Source: an uncultured Clostridia bacterium (GTDB taxonomy: Bacteria; Bacillota; Clostridia; TANB77; CAG-508). Taken from it: a stretch of 64,000 bases of DNA. The notes beneath the pieces are model-generated. The model had not been told where the DNA came from. It worked only from the letters and a program-made list of their open reading frames with translations, and ran no database searches. Every line of letters starts with the position of its first letter. The stretch's first letter is position 1. Below are positions 10,131 to 19,360 of the stretch, in pieces. The stretch lies in NCBI GenBank assembly GCA_934149165.1, contig CAKPDY010000004.1:14109-78108 (forward strand). Direction: 5' to 3'. The translations under genes were made by a program, and so were the position numbers.

Positions 10131-10736
10131 CTATTTCATTTCAAACACCTGAATTTTATGTGTAGGAAGCCCTGTTGCAGCTTCCACTGCTTGTATAATA
10201 TTACTTTTTACAGTACTATTATTAGCACCTTTAGCAAGTATAACTGCACCTTTTATTGTAGGAGTTACAATACTACTTTTAGCAACAGTTTTTTGCCCAT
10301 TATTTTCTTCATATACCACTTCTTTTTTTATAGAATTTTCATTTATAGTTCTAACTCCACCTTGATTGTCTTCTTCTTGTGTAACATTTTCCTGATTATT
10401 TTCATTATACATTGGAACTACTTTATTTGTTTCTTCATATGTAATTAAAACATTAACATCTTCTACACCTTCTAACTTTTTTAATATATTTTCAATTTGA
10501 TTTTCTAAATTATTTTCATTTGTACTATCATTTGTAACAGAAGTTTCTTGTGTTAATGTTGCCAATTCACTGTTTTTATTATTTTTATTATTTTCTTTTT
10601 TATTTCCATTCCATATATAATTAATAAATACTACTGTTGCTATTAAAATTATTACAAAAGCAACCAAATTTTCTATAGATTTTTTACTACTTTTTTTTTC
10701 AATTTTTGCCAAAATTTTTTCTTTAAATTCTCCCAA
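10131..10736 (-). CDS. spoIIIAG: Stage III sporulation protein AG
   Basis: 201 residues. TTG start with GGAGGG upstream; no better ATG is available. Single membrane segment at about residues 25-45, a low-complexity Asn-rich linker, then the ring-building motif domain (LEGVEDVNVLITYEE) that forms the large mother-cell ring in B. subtilis. Ends with VKSNIIQAVEAATGLPTHKIQVFEMK, typical of the family. Confidence 0.93.
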   Translation of the reverse strand: MGEFKEKILAKIEKKSSKKSIENLVAFVIILIATVVFINYIWNGNKKENNKNNKNSELATLTQETSVTNDSTNENNLENQIENILKKLEGVEDVNVLITYEETNKVVPMYNENNQENVTQEEDNQGGVRTINENSIKKEVVYEENNGQKTVAKSSIVTPTIKGAVILAKGANNSTVKSNIIQAVEAATGLPTHKIQVFEMK

Positions 10737-10757
10737 GTTTACATCCCTCCTTCCAAT

Positions 10758-11375
10758 TTATTCAATTAAAATATTTTTTTCATTTACTTCATATACTCCA
10801 CTTAAGTACTCCTTTAATTTTCGTTTTTCAGTTTCAGTAATAATAGATTTATTGTCACTTGATTCATTACTGTCTTTTTTGCTTCCACCTATATTAACTT
10901 TTACATTTTCAATATTTTCTACTATAGTTGTTACACTTGAATCAATGCTTTGATTTTTATCTTCGTCTTTTTCAATAATTTTTAAATAAATTTTATTTAA
11001 TGTATATTCATCATTATCTAATATTTCTAAATTAATTTGACCTATTACATATCCTTTTTGATTTACCTTTGTTTTTATATCTATTTTTAAATTTTCTTCA
11101 TACATTCTTTTTACAATATCCTCATTATTTAAATTTACACTTGTTGCAGTAGTGCTTTCTGTAGGTGTATCTATATATGATTCCAAATTTAAATCCATAT
11201 TTTTATTGCTACTTATTTTATTTATAATTGGTGATATTATAGTAAATAAAATAAAAACACCAGCTATCATTTTTATATATTTACCATTACTACCTTCTGG
11301 TAAAATCATTTCAATTATAGTTACTATTATTACTGATATTATAATTCCTTGAGCCCAAATACTTATAAAATTCAT
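10758..11375 (-). CDS. spoIIIAF: Stage III sporulation protein AF
   Basis: 205 residues. Two N-terminal membrane helices with the family motif MILPEGSNGKYIKMIAGVFILFTII, then a soluble ring-motif-like domain facing the intermembrane space. Fifth position after spoIIIAE in the conserved operon order. Confidence 0.93.
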   Translation of the reverse strand: MNFISIWAQGIIISVIIVTIIEMILPEGSNGKYIKMIAGVFILFTIISPIINKISSNKNMDLNLESYIDTPTESTTATSVNLNNEDIVKRMYEENLKIDIKTKVNQKGYVIGQINLEILDNDEYTLNKIYLKIIEKDEDKNQSIDSSVTTIVENIENVKVNIGGSKKDSNESSDNKSIITETEKRKLKEYLSGVYEVNEKNILIE

Positions 11376-11404
11376 TTTTTCACCCCATATACAAAAAATA
11401 TATG

Positions 11405-12577
11405 TTAATTATACATAACCCCACTATTAGATATTTTAATAACCAATGTAATACCTATTATTAACATTACTGAAACACTTGATAATATTGCAAGTAATAG
11501 TTTAAATGTGTCTCCCATATGTGTTAATAATTTTATTATCTTGCCATCTGCAATAGGTTCACAAAGTGCAGCTCCTAAATAATAAACTGTCATTAATGTA
11601 ACTAATTTAATTATTGGAATTATGCATATTCCTATGATAATTATTACTCCAACAATACCTAATGCATTTTTTAGAATAACACTGCACCCCATAACTGTAT
11701 CTACTGCGTCACCTAAAATTTTACCAACTACTGGAATAAAACTCGAAACAGCTGTTTTAGTTGTTTTTGCAGTAATTCCATCTATACTACTACTTAATGT
11801 ACCTTCTAAAGAAGTAACTCCTACAAACAAAGTTAATACTACCCCTAATACCCATACTGCTGAAGATTTAAAAAATTTTGATAATTTATTTATTTGAACT
11901 TTATCTGATATTTGTGATATTATTCCTAATGCTGTTGATACTAGAACTATTGGAATTATCACATTAACAATTAGATTTCCTATTATTGTAATTAAAAATA
12001 ATATAATTGGCTGAATCATACTTGCAGATGCTATATTACCAGTTGTAATTATTAATGTAATTAAAATTGGTATTAATGAATTCATAAAACCTACTAAGTT
12101 TTGAATTGACTCTTTCACCATAGTTATAATTCCCGCAAAACTTGTCATAACTAATGTAACTATTAATATATATTGAATATAATATGTAATTTGTGCAACA
12201 CTTTTATTATTTAATCCATCTGTTATACTTTTTAATATTCCATGAATTATAATAATAATTATTATACTGCTTATAACTGTTACTGAATTTAAAATTTCTT
12301 TTCCTAATAATCCACAAAATAATTTTATTAATTTAACATTATCTATATCTCCTTTTATTGCATTAGCTAATAATTTATTAATATCTATATCTGGCATAGA
12401 TTCTTTTGTATATTGTTGTGCTTCATTAATAAAATCTGATATCTTTAATGTTTCCTTTTGCATATCTATTATTTCATTTGTATCATTATAATTTTCATTA
12501 TTTGCAAAACTTATATTTGTAATTAACATAATGGTAATAAGAACTTTAAAAATAACTAAAAATTTTTTCATTTCCAT
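11405..12577 (-). CDS. spoIIIAE: Stage III sporulation protein AE
   Basis: 390 residues. N-terminal signal segment, a short extracytoplasmic region, then about seven membrane helices, with the conserved block TAKTTKTAVSSFIPVVGKILGDAVDTVMGCS near residues 265-295. The transporter-like core of the SpoIIIA complex in the mother-cell membrane. AGAAGGG supports the start. Confidence 0.94.
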   Translation of the reverse strand: MEMKKFLVIFKVLITIMLITNISFANNENYNDTNEIIDMQKETLKISDFINEAQQYTKESMPDIDINKLLANAIKGDIDNVKLIKLFCGLLGKEILNSVTVISSIIIIIIIHGILKSITDGLNNKSVAQITYYIQYILIVTLVMTSFAGIITMVKESIQNLVGFMNSLIPILITLIITTGNIASASMIQPIILFLITIIGNLIVNVIIPIVLVSTALGIISQISDKVQINKLSKFFKSSAVWVLGVVLTLFVGVTSLEGTLSSSIDGITAKTTKTAVSSFIPVVGKILGDAVDTVMGCSVILKNALGIVGVIIIIGICIIPIIKLVTLMTVYYLGAALCEPIADGKIIKLLTHMGDTFKLLLAILSSVSVMLIIGITLVIKISNSGVMYN

Positions 12578-12637
12578 ATTTACCCTTCTTTTGTTTAATT
12601 ATTGCTATCTTACTAACTTAATACTATAGAATTTTAA

Positions 12638-13024
12638 TTATGGTAATACTTTTATAACAGTTTCTAATAAACTAGAAATAATGGGTATAGACACAGTAAC
12701 AATCATTACTTTTCCTCCTATATCAATTTTATTTGCAATAGCATTTTCGCCAGAATCTTTACATATGCTTACAGCAAACTCCGTTAAAATTGCAATTCCT
12801 GTTATTTTTATTAATAAAGCAATAAATTTACCATTAATTGAAGATTTATTAACTAAACTATTTAATAAACTTATTACATCTGAAATTTTACTAAACACTA
12901 GAGTAAAAATTAAAACACCTGCCATTAATGAAACATAAATAGCAAACTCAGGCTTGTACTGTTTTACTATAATAATTATTATTAAAGAAATTAATCCAAT
13001 TCCAGTAATCTTTATAATATCCAT
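12638..13024 (-). CDS. spoIIIAD: Stage III sporulation protein AD
   Basis: 128 residues, entirely membrane helices in the SpoIIIAC/AD pattern (KPEFAIYVSLMAGVLIF; TEFAVSICKDSGENAIANKI). Probable membrane component of the SpoIIIA channel; lies between spoIIIAC and spoIIIAE as usual. Confidence 0.93.
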   Translation of the reverse strand: MDIIKITGIGLISLIIIIIVKQYKPEFAIYVSLMAGVLIFTLVFSKISDVISLLNSLVNKSSINGKFIALLIKITGIAILTEFAVSICKDSGENAIANKIDIGGKVMIVTVSIPIISSLLETVIKVLP

Positions 13025-13070
13025 TTTTCTATTCTTCCCCCATTTCTTTTGTACTTAAAACACTATACAA

Positions 13071-13265
13071 TTATAAATTAAACATAGTTTTAACAGTACT
13101 AAATAAAGTACTAATTTCCTTAATTACCATTGTTAATACAATAACAAGTCCTGCTAAAGTTGTCATCATTGCCTGATCCTCTCTACCTGCTTTTGCTAAA
13201 ACTTGGTGTAATACCGCTACTAAAATTCCAACTCCTGCAATTTTAAATAATAAATCAATATTCAT
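13071..13265 (-). CDS. spoIIIAC: Stage III sporulation protein AC
   Basis: 64 residues, two membrane helices, with the family sequence GILVAVLHQVLAKAGREDQAMM. Full length for SpoIIIAC. Operon position between spoIIIAB and spoIIIAD. Confidence 0.94.
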   Translation of the reverse strand: MNIDLLFKIAGVGILVAVLHQVLAKAGREDQAMMTTLAGLVIVLTMVIKEISTLFSTVKTMFNL

Positions 13266-13317
13266 AAATCTTTATTATTCCTTTCCTGCCATAGCTTTTT
13301 ATTGCTAACAGCTCATT

Positions 13318-13836
13318 TTATATAAGTACAATAACTATAACCAAACCAACTATTGCACCTAATTTTTTATACATTTTTTCATTTTTATTTTTTTCATCTA
13401 CTGCATCTACAATCTGTTGTTCTACAAACTCTGAAACTAATTTTATTTGATTAATTTGTCCTTCTATATCAGTTCTTCCTAACAATTTTCCTAATGGTTT
13501 TAAACTATTTATATCTTCTTGCTTTAAATTTTCTGAATTTCTTTGCAATGCATCTTCCCAAGCTTCTGATGGCATCATATTATTTAAATTTTTTACTGTA
13601 TCTGAAAAAATTTTTCCTGTTGTTCCTTTAATTTTTTCAGATATTTCTTCAAAAGTTTCTGAAATTGTATCACAAGAAAAATTAACCTTTATTTCAAATA
13701 TATTTAATGCATTTTTTAAATCTTTTAATATTTGCAATCTATTAGTATATTTTTTTGAAATTAAAAATCCTATAATTGTGCTTGTACAAAACACAATTAT
13801 TAACAATATTAACTTAACTATGTACATAGTTTTCAC
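13318..13836 (-). CDS. spoIIIAB: Stage III sporulation protein AB
   Basis: 172 residues. N-terminal and C-terminal membrane helices flank a soluble helical domain (RLQILKDLKNALNIFEIKVNF; LKPLGKLLGRTDIEGQ) related to type II secretion GspF. Scaffold of the SpoIIIA complex, second gene of the operon. Confidence 0.93.
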   Translation of the reverse strand: MKTMYIVKLILLIIVFCTSTIIGFLISKKYTNRLQILKDLKNALNIFEIKVNFSCDTISETFEEISEKIKGTTGKIFSDTVKNLNNMMPSEAWEDALQRNSENLKQEDINSLKPLGKLLGRTDIEGQINQIKLVSEFVEQQIVDAVDEKNKNEKMYKKLGAIVGLVIVIVLI

Positions 13837-13891
13837 CTCTATATAATATATTCTTGCTTTTTAATTTTTAGAACTTTAATTTCACTTTATA

Positions 13892-14803
13892 TTATGCAAT
13901 ATTAGTTATTATATTTTTTATTTTTCCTTTTTCCTTTGAATCTAAAAAAATTATTTTTTCAAAAATTCCTAAATTAATAATTTTATTAATTTCAGGATTA
14001 TATTTTAAATCTTGAATATTATCCCCATGTGCAGTAAAAATGCCCTTAACCCCTGAGCAAATAGCATAATTAATAACTTCACTATCATCTTTATTTCCAA
14101 TTTCATCTGCAACAATAACTTGTGGTGCAAGTGACCTTACAGCCATTTTTATACCTATAGTTTTTGGCACATTATCTAACACATCTGTTCTAATTCCCAC
14201 ATCATTTTGTGGAATTCCTCTATGCATAGCAGCAATTTCTCCTCTTTCATCAATTACAGATACATTAACACCTTTAAAATTAATTTCTGGAATACCGTTA
14301 CTTATTTTATTAACAATATCTCTTAATATAGTAGTTTTTCCTGCCCCTGGAGGTGATACTATAAGTGTATTAAATACCGTATTTTTTGATATATCTATTA
14401 TATATTTTAATAATTGAACTGATGCATCTTTTATTTCTTTTGATATTCTTATATTTAATGAACAAATATTATTTATATTTGTAACTTTACCTTCTTTTAT
14501 TACAACACTTCCACTAATTCCTACTCTATGCCCACCCGGAATTGTTAAAAAACCTCCACATATTTGATTTTGATATGTATATATTGAATTACTACAAAAA
14601 CTCTGTAATATGTTCAAAATTTCATCTGTACTTATATAATGTTTTAGTACAACTTCATTTGCTCCCATTTTTAAAATAACTGGTTTATTAACCCTAATTC
14701 GTATTTCTTCTATTTTCTCTAAATTTACACTTTTAATAGCTTGTACTAAATCATATGGAAAATTTTTCAATATTGTATTTTTTAATAATTCTTCTTTTTG
14801 CAT
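13892..14803 (-). CDS. spoIIIAA: Stage III sporulation protein AA (ATPase)
   Basis: About 303 residues from ATG 14803 (MQKEELL), with AAGGAG about 11 nt upstream; an ATG 21 nt earlier has no ribosome site. AAA-type/GspE-like ATPase: Walker A SPPGAGKTTIL at about residue 155, Walker B VIVADEIGN, arginine-rich middle with DERGEIAAM. It is thought to power secretion through the SpoIIIA-SpoIIQ channel. First gene of the operon; expected to be driven by sigma-E, but I could not find a convincing match upstream. Confidence 0.95.
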   Translation of the reverse strand: MQKEELLKNTILKNFPYDLVQAIKSVNLEKIEEIRIRVNKPVILKMGANEVVLKHYISTDEILNILQSFCSNSIYTYQNQICGGFLTIPGGHRVGISGSVVIKEGKVTNINNICSLNIRISKEIKDASVQLLKYIIDISKNTVFNTLIVSPPGAGKTTILRDIVNKISNGIPEINFKGVNVSVIDERGEIAAMHRGIPQNDVGIRTDVLDNVPKTIGIKMAVRSLAPQVIVADEIGNKDDSEVINYAICSGVKGIFTAHGDNIQDLKYNPEINKIINLGIFEKIIFLDSKEKGKIKNIITNIA

Positions 14804-15050
14804 AACTATTTTTTCTCCTTCCATAATTTGCTACATATTATCAATTTTTATTATTATTAAATTTTTGTTACAGTTTACTGCATACTTTAGAATTTTAAAA
14901 TTTTGAACTGCAACAAATTTCAATTTATTTTATTACATTACTATAATTATAATATGCCATATTATATTACTTTAGAATTAAAATTTTAAAAAAAGACTAC
15001 ACAAAATTTAATAAATATGGTAAAATGTTCATATTGAAATAAATTTAACA

Positions 15051-15088
15051 GTGAAGCACACAAATTTAAATTACAAAAATGCTTCACA
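15051..15088 (+). promoter_or_regulatory. Hairpin in the yebC 5' leader
   Basis: Stem GTGAAGCA / TGCTTCAC around an AT-rich loop, about 20 bases before the start of yebC. A control role is possible but not shown. Confidence 0.4.
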
Positions 15089-15109
15089 TATAAAAAGGAG
15101 GAATTAACT

Positions 15110-15835
15110 ATGTCAGGACATAGCAAATGGCATAATATAGCAGCCAAAAAAGGAAAAGCAGATGCCGCAAGAGGAAAAGTATTTACAAAACTAGGAAGAG
15201 AATTATTAGTGGCAGTAAAACAAGGTGGACCTGATCCATCTGGTAACTCTAAATTAAAAGATGTAATAGCAAAATGCAAAGCAGCAAATATGCCAAATGA
15301 TACAATAAATAATGCAATAAAAAAAGCTTCTGGAGCAGGAAATACCGCAAATTACGAAGAAGTAACTTATGAGGGTTATGGACCAAATGGTGTGGCTGTT
15401 ATAGTTGAAGGAAGTACAGATAATAAAAACAGAACAGCAGCAGATGTTCGCCATGCATTTGATAAATCAGGAGGAAACTTAGGAACTTCAGGTTGTGTAT
15501 CTTATATGTTTAACAAAAAAGGAGTAATTGTTATAGATAAAGAAACAGTTAAAATATCTGAAGATGATTTAATGATGCTTGCATTAGAAAGTGGTGCAGA
15601 AGATTTTTCAGCTGAAGATGAAGTATATGAGATAACAACTTCTCCAGAAGATTTTTCAAACGTTCGTGAAAAATTAGAAGAACAAGGCTTAGAATTCTTA
15701 GAAGCAGAAGTTCAAATGGTTCCAACTACATACACATCATTAGATGAACACGGAGCTGCAAAAATGCAAAGATTTTTAGATATGTTAGATGATTTAGACG
15801 ATGTTACAAATGTTTACCATAACTGGGAAGAATAG
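15110..15835 (+). CDS. yebC: YebC/PmpR family protein
   Basis: 241 residues with the universal opening MSGHSKWHNIAAKKGKADAA, then GKVFTKLGRELLVAVKQGGPDP. AAAGGAGG precedes the start. YebC proteins were long called transcriptional regulators; a role in relieving ribosome stalling at proline-rich sequence has been shown for members of the family. One of the few plus-strand genes here; it stands between spoIIIAA and spoIIID and is transcribed away from spoIIIAA. Confidence 0.95.
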   Translation: MSGHSKWHNIAAKKGKADAARGKVFTKLGRELLVAVKQGGPDPSGNSKLKDVIAKCKAANMPNDTINNAIKKASGAGNTANYEEVTYEGYGPNGVAVIVEGSTDNKNRTAADVRHAFDKSGGNLGTSGCVSYMFNKKGVIVIDKETVKISEDDLMMLALESGAEDFSAEDEVYEITTSPEDFSNVREKLEEQGLEFLEAEVQMVPTTYTSLDEHGAAKMQRFLDMLDDLDDVTNVYHNWEE

Positions 15836-15864
15836 TTTTTTATAATTTATATAAATATTAAACA

Positions 15865-15905
15865 AAGAGTGTAAGTTAAGTACAATACTTAAACTTACAC
15901 TCTTA
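15865..15905. terminator. Bidirectional terminator between yebC and spoIIID
   Basis: Stem AGAGTGTAAGTT / AAACTTACACTCT with inner pairing AAGTA/TACTT. Converging genes yebC (plus) and spoIIID (minus) share it. Confidence 0.75.
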
Positions 15906-15911
15906 TTATAT

Positions 15912-16057
15912 TTACTTTAAATGACTATATTTCATTTTAGTTGCCATACCACCTCTTATGTGTCTCTCTGCTTTATTTTCATCTAAAATTTCTCTAACTT
16001 CTCCTGCTAAACTTGGGTTTATCTTAAGTAATCTTTCACTTACGTCTTTATGTACTG
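15912..16057 (-). CDS. spoIIID: SpoIIID, C-terminal half (severed from its N-terminal half by the inserted element)
   Basis: Open frame without a start codon, ending at TAA 15912-15914. The translation VHKDVSERLLKINPSLAG...AERHIRGGMATKMKYSHLK matches the C-terminal half of SpoIIID (compare the B. subtilis pattern HKDLTERLPEINPDLA and IRHLRGGEATKKKY). The N-terminal half lies 5.86 kb away at 21910-22025, on the same strand and in the correct order. Both halves carry CAGTACA at the break; joining there gives 116+139=255 bases, 85 codons, with no frame problem. So the gene is interrupted but not decayed. Confidence 0.93.
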
Positions 16058-17712
16058 ATGTTACTTTCTGTAACGGTAGATTTTTCGTTATTTACGTTGT
16101 TATTATTGTTTTTATTATTCTCGCTATTTGTGTTGTTGGAATTGTTTTCGTTATTTTCACTATTATAAATATCCTCGAACCTTGTTACTACTGGTTCGTT
16201 TGTTCCTATTTCATTTAATAATTTAAGTCTTACTTCAATATTGCTATCTGAATCCACTTCAATTACATCAATAATTGTTTTTAACATTGCATTTGTAATT
16301 GTTTGATTATTTAAAATATCATCTACAGTATTAATTGTTTTGCTTAACTCTTTTTGAAGTACATCTTTTTCTTTTATTTCTGATGTAATTAATTTTAACT
16401 CTCTTTCCAATCTTGCAATATCTTCATTTAAAGGATTTGTGTATTTCTTCAATTCCTGAATATTAATTACTTCATTTTGAAACATTTCCATATATTTTTG
16501 TTTTTTTACTGTTACTTTTTCAATTTCTTGTAAAAGACTTTCTTCACTTCTTTCATTTGTTTCTCTTAACTTTGTAATTTTTTCAAATTCTTTTTCTACA
16601 GATTTCATAAAGTTCTTTTTATTTGATATTATACTTTTTAAATATATTTTAATTGCATTTAACAATTCTTCTTCATCTATTGTAGTTGTATTAGGGCAAT
16701 GATTTACTCCCATAGAATTTCTTCCACTACATACCCATCTTATATATTTTTTTCCATCTGCTGAATACTTTCTTTTCATTCTTCTAAATGAATAACCACA
16801 ATGTTTGCAATATATAAGTGTGCTAAATACATATTCTGTTTTTTCTCTTTTATTATTTAACTTAAATTCACTAGACCTTTGTTCCAAAAGGGCTTGTGCT
16901 CTATTAAATAATTCATCTGATATTATTCTCATTTCAGGTGTTTCAACAACTATCCATTCTTCTTCTGGCAGTTCTTTTCTTGTTCCTGTTATAAAGTCTA
17001 TTACTTCTGATTTTTTATTTGTTACTCTACCTGTATATATTGGATTTTTAAGTATTCTCACAATAGATGTTTGTACCCATTTGGATTTAGTTTTCTTTGT
17101 TCTTATACCTCTGTCATTTAAATTCCATGCAATTTTAGTTGTACCAAAACCTTTATATACATAACTTTCAAATATTTCTTTTACAATTTTTGCTTCTTCT
17201 TCATTTATTTTTAAAGTATATCTTTCATCTGGAATTTTATCATACCCAAATACTAAGTTTGGTACTCTTCCTTTTTGCGCAGTAATATCTTTTCCAAATT
17301 TAACCCTTTTAGACATATTAGCACTTTCTTGTTGTGCCATTGCTCCTAAAATTGTTAATATAAATTCAGAACCGCCTTCCATTATTTCTCCATTATTTAA
17401 GAAATCAACTTCAATACCATATGATTTTAATTCTCTTATACTTTGTAATAAATCCACAGTATTTCTAGCAAAACGGCTTACATCTTTTACTACTACTTTA
17501 TCAAATTTTTTAAGCTTAGCGTCTTGCATCATTTGCTGAAATTGTTTTCTGTGTTTTATTTGTTTTCCTGATATTCCTTCATCTGCATATAACTTGTACA
17601 ATTCATATCCGTTCTTTTTTGTAAATTCATTAAAAAATTCTATTTGCTTTTCAAATGATTCTACTTGTGATTCCTTTTCAGTTGATACTCTTGCATATGC
17701 TGCAATTTTCAT
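16048..17712 (-). CDS. Large serine recombinase of the spoIIID element (SpoIVCA-like)
   Basis: About 554 residues from ATG 17712 (MKIAAYARVSTEKE). Upstream ATGs at 17745 and 17769 are possible, but the latter overlaps the -10 box. Resolvase domain with nucleophile Ser10 in YARVS and SRFARNTVDLL; recombinase domain (VPNLVFGYDKI...WNLNDRGIRT); zinc ribbon with YCKHCGYSF and WVCSGRNSMGVNHCPN; long coiled coil (residues 365-470); Asn-rich tail. It should catalyse integration into, and with a directionality factor excision from, spoIIID. Its 3' end overlaps the attachment core. Confidence 0.94.
   Translation of the reverse strand: MKIAAYARVSTEKESQVESFEKQIEFFNEFTKKNGYELYKLYADEGISGKQIKHRKQFQQMMQDAKLKKFDKVVVKDVSRFARNTVDLLQSIRELKSYGIEVDFLNNGEIMEGGSEFILTILGAMAQQESANMSKRVKFGKDITAQKGRVPNLVFGYDKIPDERYTLKINEEEAKIVKEIFESYVYKGFGTTKIAWNLNDRGIRTKKTKSKWVQTSIVRILKNPIYTGRVTNKKSEVIDFITGTRKELPEEEWIVVETPEMRIISDELFNRAQALLEQRSSEFKLNNKREKTEYVFSTLIYCKHCGYSFRRMKRKYSADGKKYIRWVCSGRNSMGVNHCPNTTTIDEEELLNAIKIYLKSIISNKKNFMKSVEKEFEKITKLRETNERSEESLLQEIEKVTVKKQKYMEMFQNEVINIQELKKYTNPLNEDIARLERELKLITSEIKEKDVLQKELSKTINTVDDILNNQTITNAMLKTIIDVIEVDSDSNIEVRLKLLNEIGTNEPVVTRFEDIYNSENNENNSNNTNSENNKNNNNNVNNEKSTVTESNIST
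16051..16079 (-). other. Attachment site at the recombinase edge: core plus P arm
   Basis: Contains core TGTACTG (16051-16057) and the arm to 16079. It reads on the minus strand CTACCGTTACAGAAAGTAAC then ATCAGTACA. The arm pairs as an imperfect inverted repeat with the arm at 21883-21909 (21 of 27 positions). The last two codons and stop of the recombinase lie in this core; the stop TAA is completed by spoIIID sequence. Confidence 0.85.
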
Positions 17713-17759
17713 AACATCACTACTTTCTTTTTTCTGTTTCGTCATTTTCGTTCTGTTAC

Positions 17760-17788
17760 ATTTTAGCATATCGATTTTATTTTTTCAA
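17760..17788 (-). promoter_or_regulatory. Sigma-A-type promoter for the recombinase
   Basis: TTGAAA (plus 17783-17788), exactly 17 bases, TAAAAT (plus 17760-17765) on the minus strand. The transcript would begin near 17753, which rules out the ATG at 17769. A housekeeping promoter would allow recombinase production outside sporulation, so the control of excision may lie in a directionality factor. Confidence 0.65.
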
Positions 17789-17798
17789 TATAAAAGTA

Positions 17799-17829
17799 GA
17801 AAAAAACTACTCCATTGTTTTGGAATAGT
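17799..17829 (-). terminator. Terminator ahead of the recombinase
   Basis: Minus-strand stem ACTATTCCA / TGGAGTAGT (one G-U pair) followed by a run of T. It separates the 248-residue gene from the recombinase and supports an independent promoter for the latter. Confidence 0.7.
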
Positions 17830-17841
17830 AATTTAACTTTT

Positions 17842-18588
17842 TTAATTAATTTTTTTATATTCTCCATTTATTACTTGATATTTTCCGTCACCTTTATAAT
17901 TATAAATCGCAAAATCTATGTCTTCTATTGAAAACTCTCGTTCTTCTGTAATATTATTTAAAAAGATATAACCATCATCTTCAAAAGCCTCATATATATG
18001 TCCTTCTTTTTTATATTCACTGTTTCTTTTATTCTCTTGTTCTTTTAAATCAACTGTTTTTTTACTTGCTAAATTTATTACTTCTTCTTTTAAATCTGTT
18101 CTTACTTTTATACTTCCATCTGCTTTATATTGAAAAATTATATCTTCATTTTCAAATCCTTTTGGAACTTTATCTCCTAACATAATTAAATGTTCAATTT
18201 TTCCATTTTCAAATTTATCAATACTATAAGTTGGATTATCTGTAGGTCCATTTGCAATAAATTGTTTTCTATATAAAGTACCTTCTTTCTCTGCTAATTC
18301 TAAAATACTATTATCTATTGCATCACTTAATTCATCACGATATTTAATATCTGCACTCCATCTAGATATTCCAATATTAGCTGCTACATTATCTTCCATA
18401 AAATTCTGATAATCCCAATACTTACTATATTTGTTTTCTTTATTTGTATCTATAACATTTTTATTTCCATTGTTTTCAAAATATTCTTTTAATTCACTGA
18501 TAAATTTATTCACAAAATCGAATAAAGTAGTTTCTTCAGGCAAATCTTTACCTAAATTTTTTATGTCAAAATCATTTAATAAGTTCAT
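17842..18588 (-). CDS. Unknown protein of the spoIIID element
   Basis: 248 residues, not recognised. Acidic, no signal peptide or membrane segment. Tryptophan-containing YSKYWDYQNFMEDNVAANIGISRWSADIKYRDEL is the most distinctive stretch. The C-terminal half has several short beta-rich repeats ending KYQVINGEYKKIN. It ends at a terminator before the recombinase gene. Cargo of the element by position; no function proposed. Confidence 0.7.
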   Translation of the reverse strand: MNLLNDFDIKNLGKDLPEETTLFDFVNKFISELKEYFENNGNKNVIDTNKENKYSKYWDYQNFMEDNVAANIGISRWSADIKYRDELSDAIDNSILELAEKEGTLYRKQFIANGPTDNPTYSIDKFENGKIEHLIMLGDKVPKGFENEDIIFQYKADGSIKVRTDLKEEVINLASKKTVDLKEQENKRNSEYKKEGHIYEAFEDDGYIFLNNITEEREFSIEDIDFAIYNYKGDGKYQVINGEYKKIN

Positions 18589-18763
18589 ATCTATAATAGA
18601 CCTCTTTCTATAAAATATTGTTTGGAAAATTTTAGAATCATTATATTGATAAAAATTAAGAATAAAAATTAATTGATTAAAATTTATATTCTTATACTAG
18701 CATAATTTTCTTTAACTTACAATACTTTTATAAAACTTTTCATTATATTTTCTTTAAACAATT

Positions 18764-19303
18764 TTATTCTACTAATTTACTCTCTCCTGTAGCATAATCT
18801 ATAATTACACCAGGCTGTACATTATAAATATAAACATAAAAGCATATGCCTTTCCCCTTATCTTCTACAGATTTTGCTTCTATAGTTATCCCACTTGCAA
18901 CTTTATTTTCCCCTTCATATATTGGTATTATTTTATCAAGTGATTTTCTGCTTTCATTTTCCTTTGGCATTGTTTCTTCTTTATTTGAGTTTGCAAATGC
19001 AACTCCACATCTTCCATACTCATCTAAATCACTATAAATTTCAAATGAATCGGTTGTGAAATATTTCTCATTAAAATTTGGTATATTATTATTTATTGTT
19101 ACATATGGCTCTGTTGAATATTCTGGAATAGTATCTAATGTATATGATGAAATTGTTGGTTGAGTGTTTATATTATTTTCATTATATTTATTGTTTGTAT
19201 ATACATAAATCCCTATAGCAATAATTAACACAAAAAATATTACAGCTAAAACTTGCTTAATTTTAATATTTTTATTTGAATTATTTTTATTTTTTTCTTT
19301 CAT
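18764..19303 (-). CDS. DNA/RNA non-specific endonuclease family protein with the catalytic block deleted
   Basis: About 179 residues from ATG 19303 (GGAGAAG site). Membrane anchor at residues 14-35. The N-terminal strand YVTINNNIPNFNEKYFTTDS, then YSDLDEYGRCGVAFANSN, and the C-terminal part SVEDKGKGICFYVYIYNVQP...DYATGES are those of the extracellular nuclease family (PF13930-like). Between ETMP and IPIYEGENKVASG, about 80-90 residues are missing, including the region that carries the catalytic histidine (a DRGH or RCHLIG type motif). The fusion is in frame. Probably inactive, or an immunity-like or binding derivative. Confidence 0.7.
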   Translation of the reverse strand: MKEKNKNNSNKNIKIKQVLAVIFFVLIIAIGIYVYTNNKYNENNINTQPTISSYTLDTIPEYSTEPYVTINNNIPNFNEKYFTTDSFEIYSDLDEYGRCGVAFANSNKEETMPKENESRKSLDKIIPIYEGENKVASGITIEAKSVEDKGKGICFYVYIYNVQPGVIIDYATGESKLVE

Positions 19304-19360
19304 AAACTTCTCCGATTTATTTTCTATTATTTTGAGTAGTCCTATATAATACATTAACTT

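Noticed and set aside
13318..14824. Sigma-E promoter for spoIIIAA
   Set aside because: Several partial matches upstream, but none with correct spacing between the two boxes.
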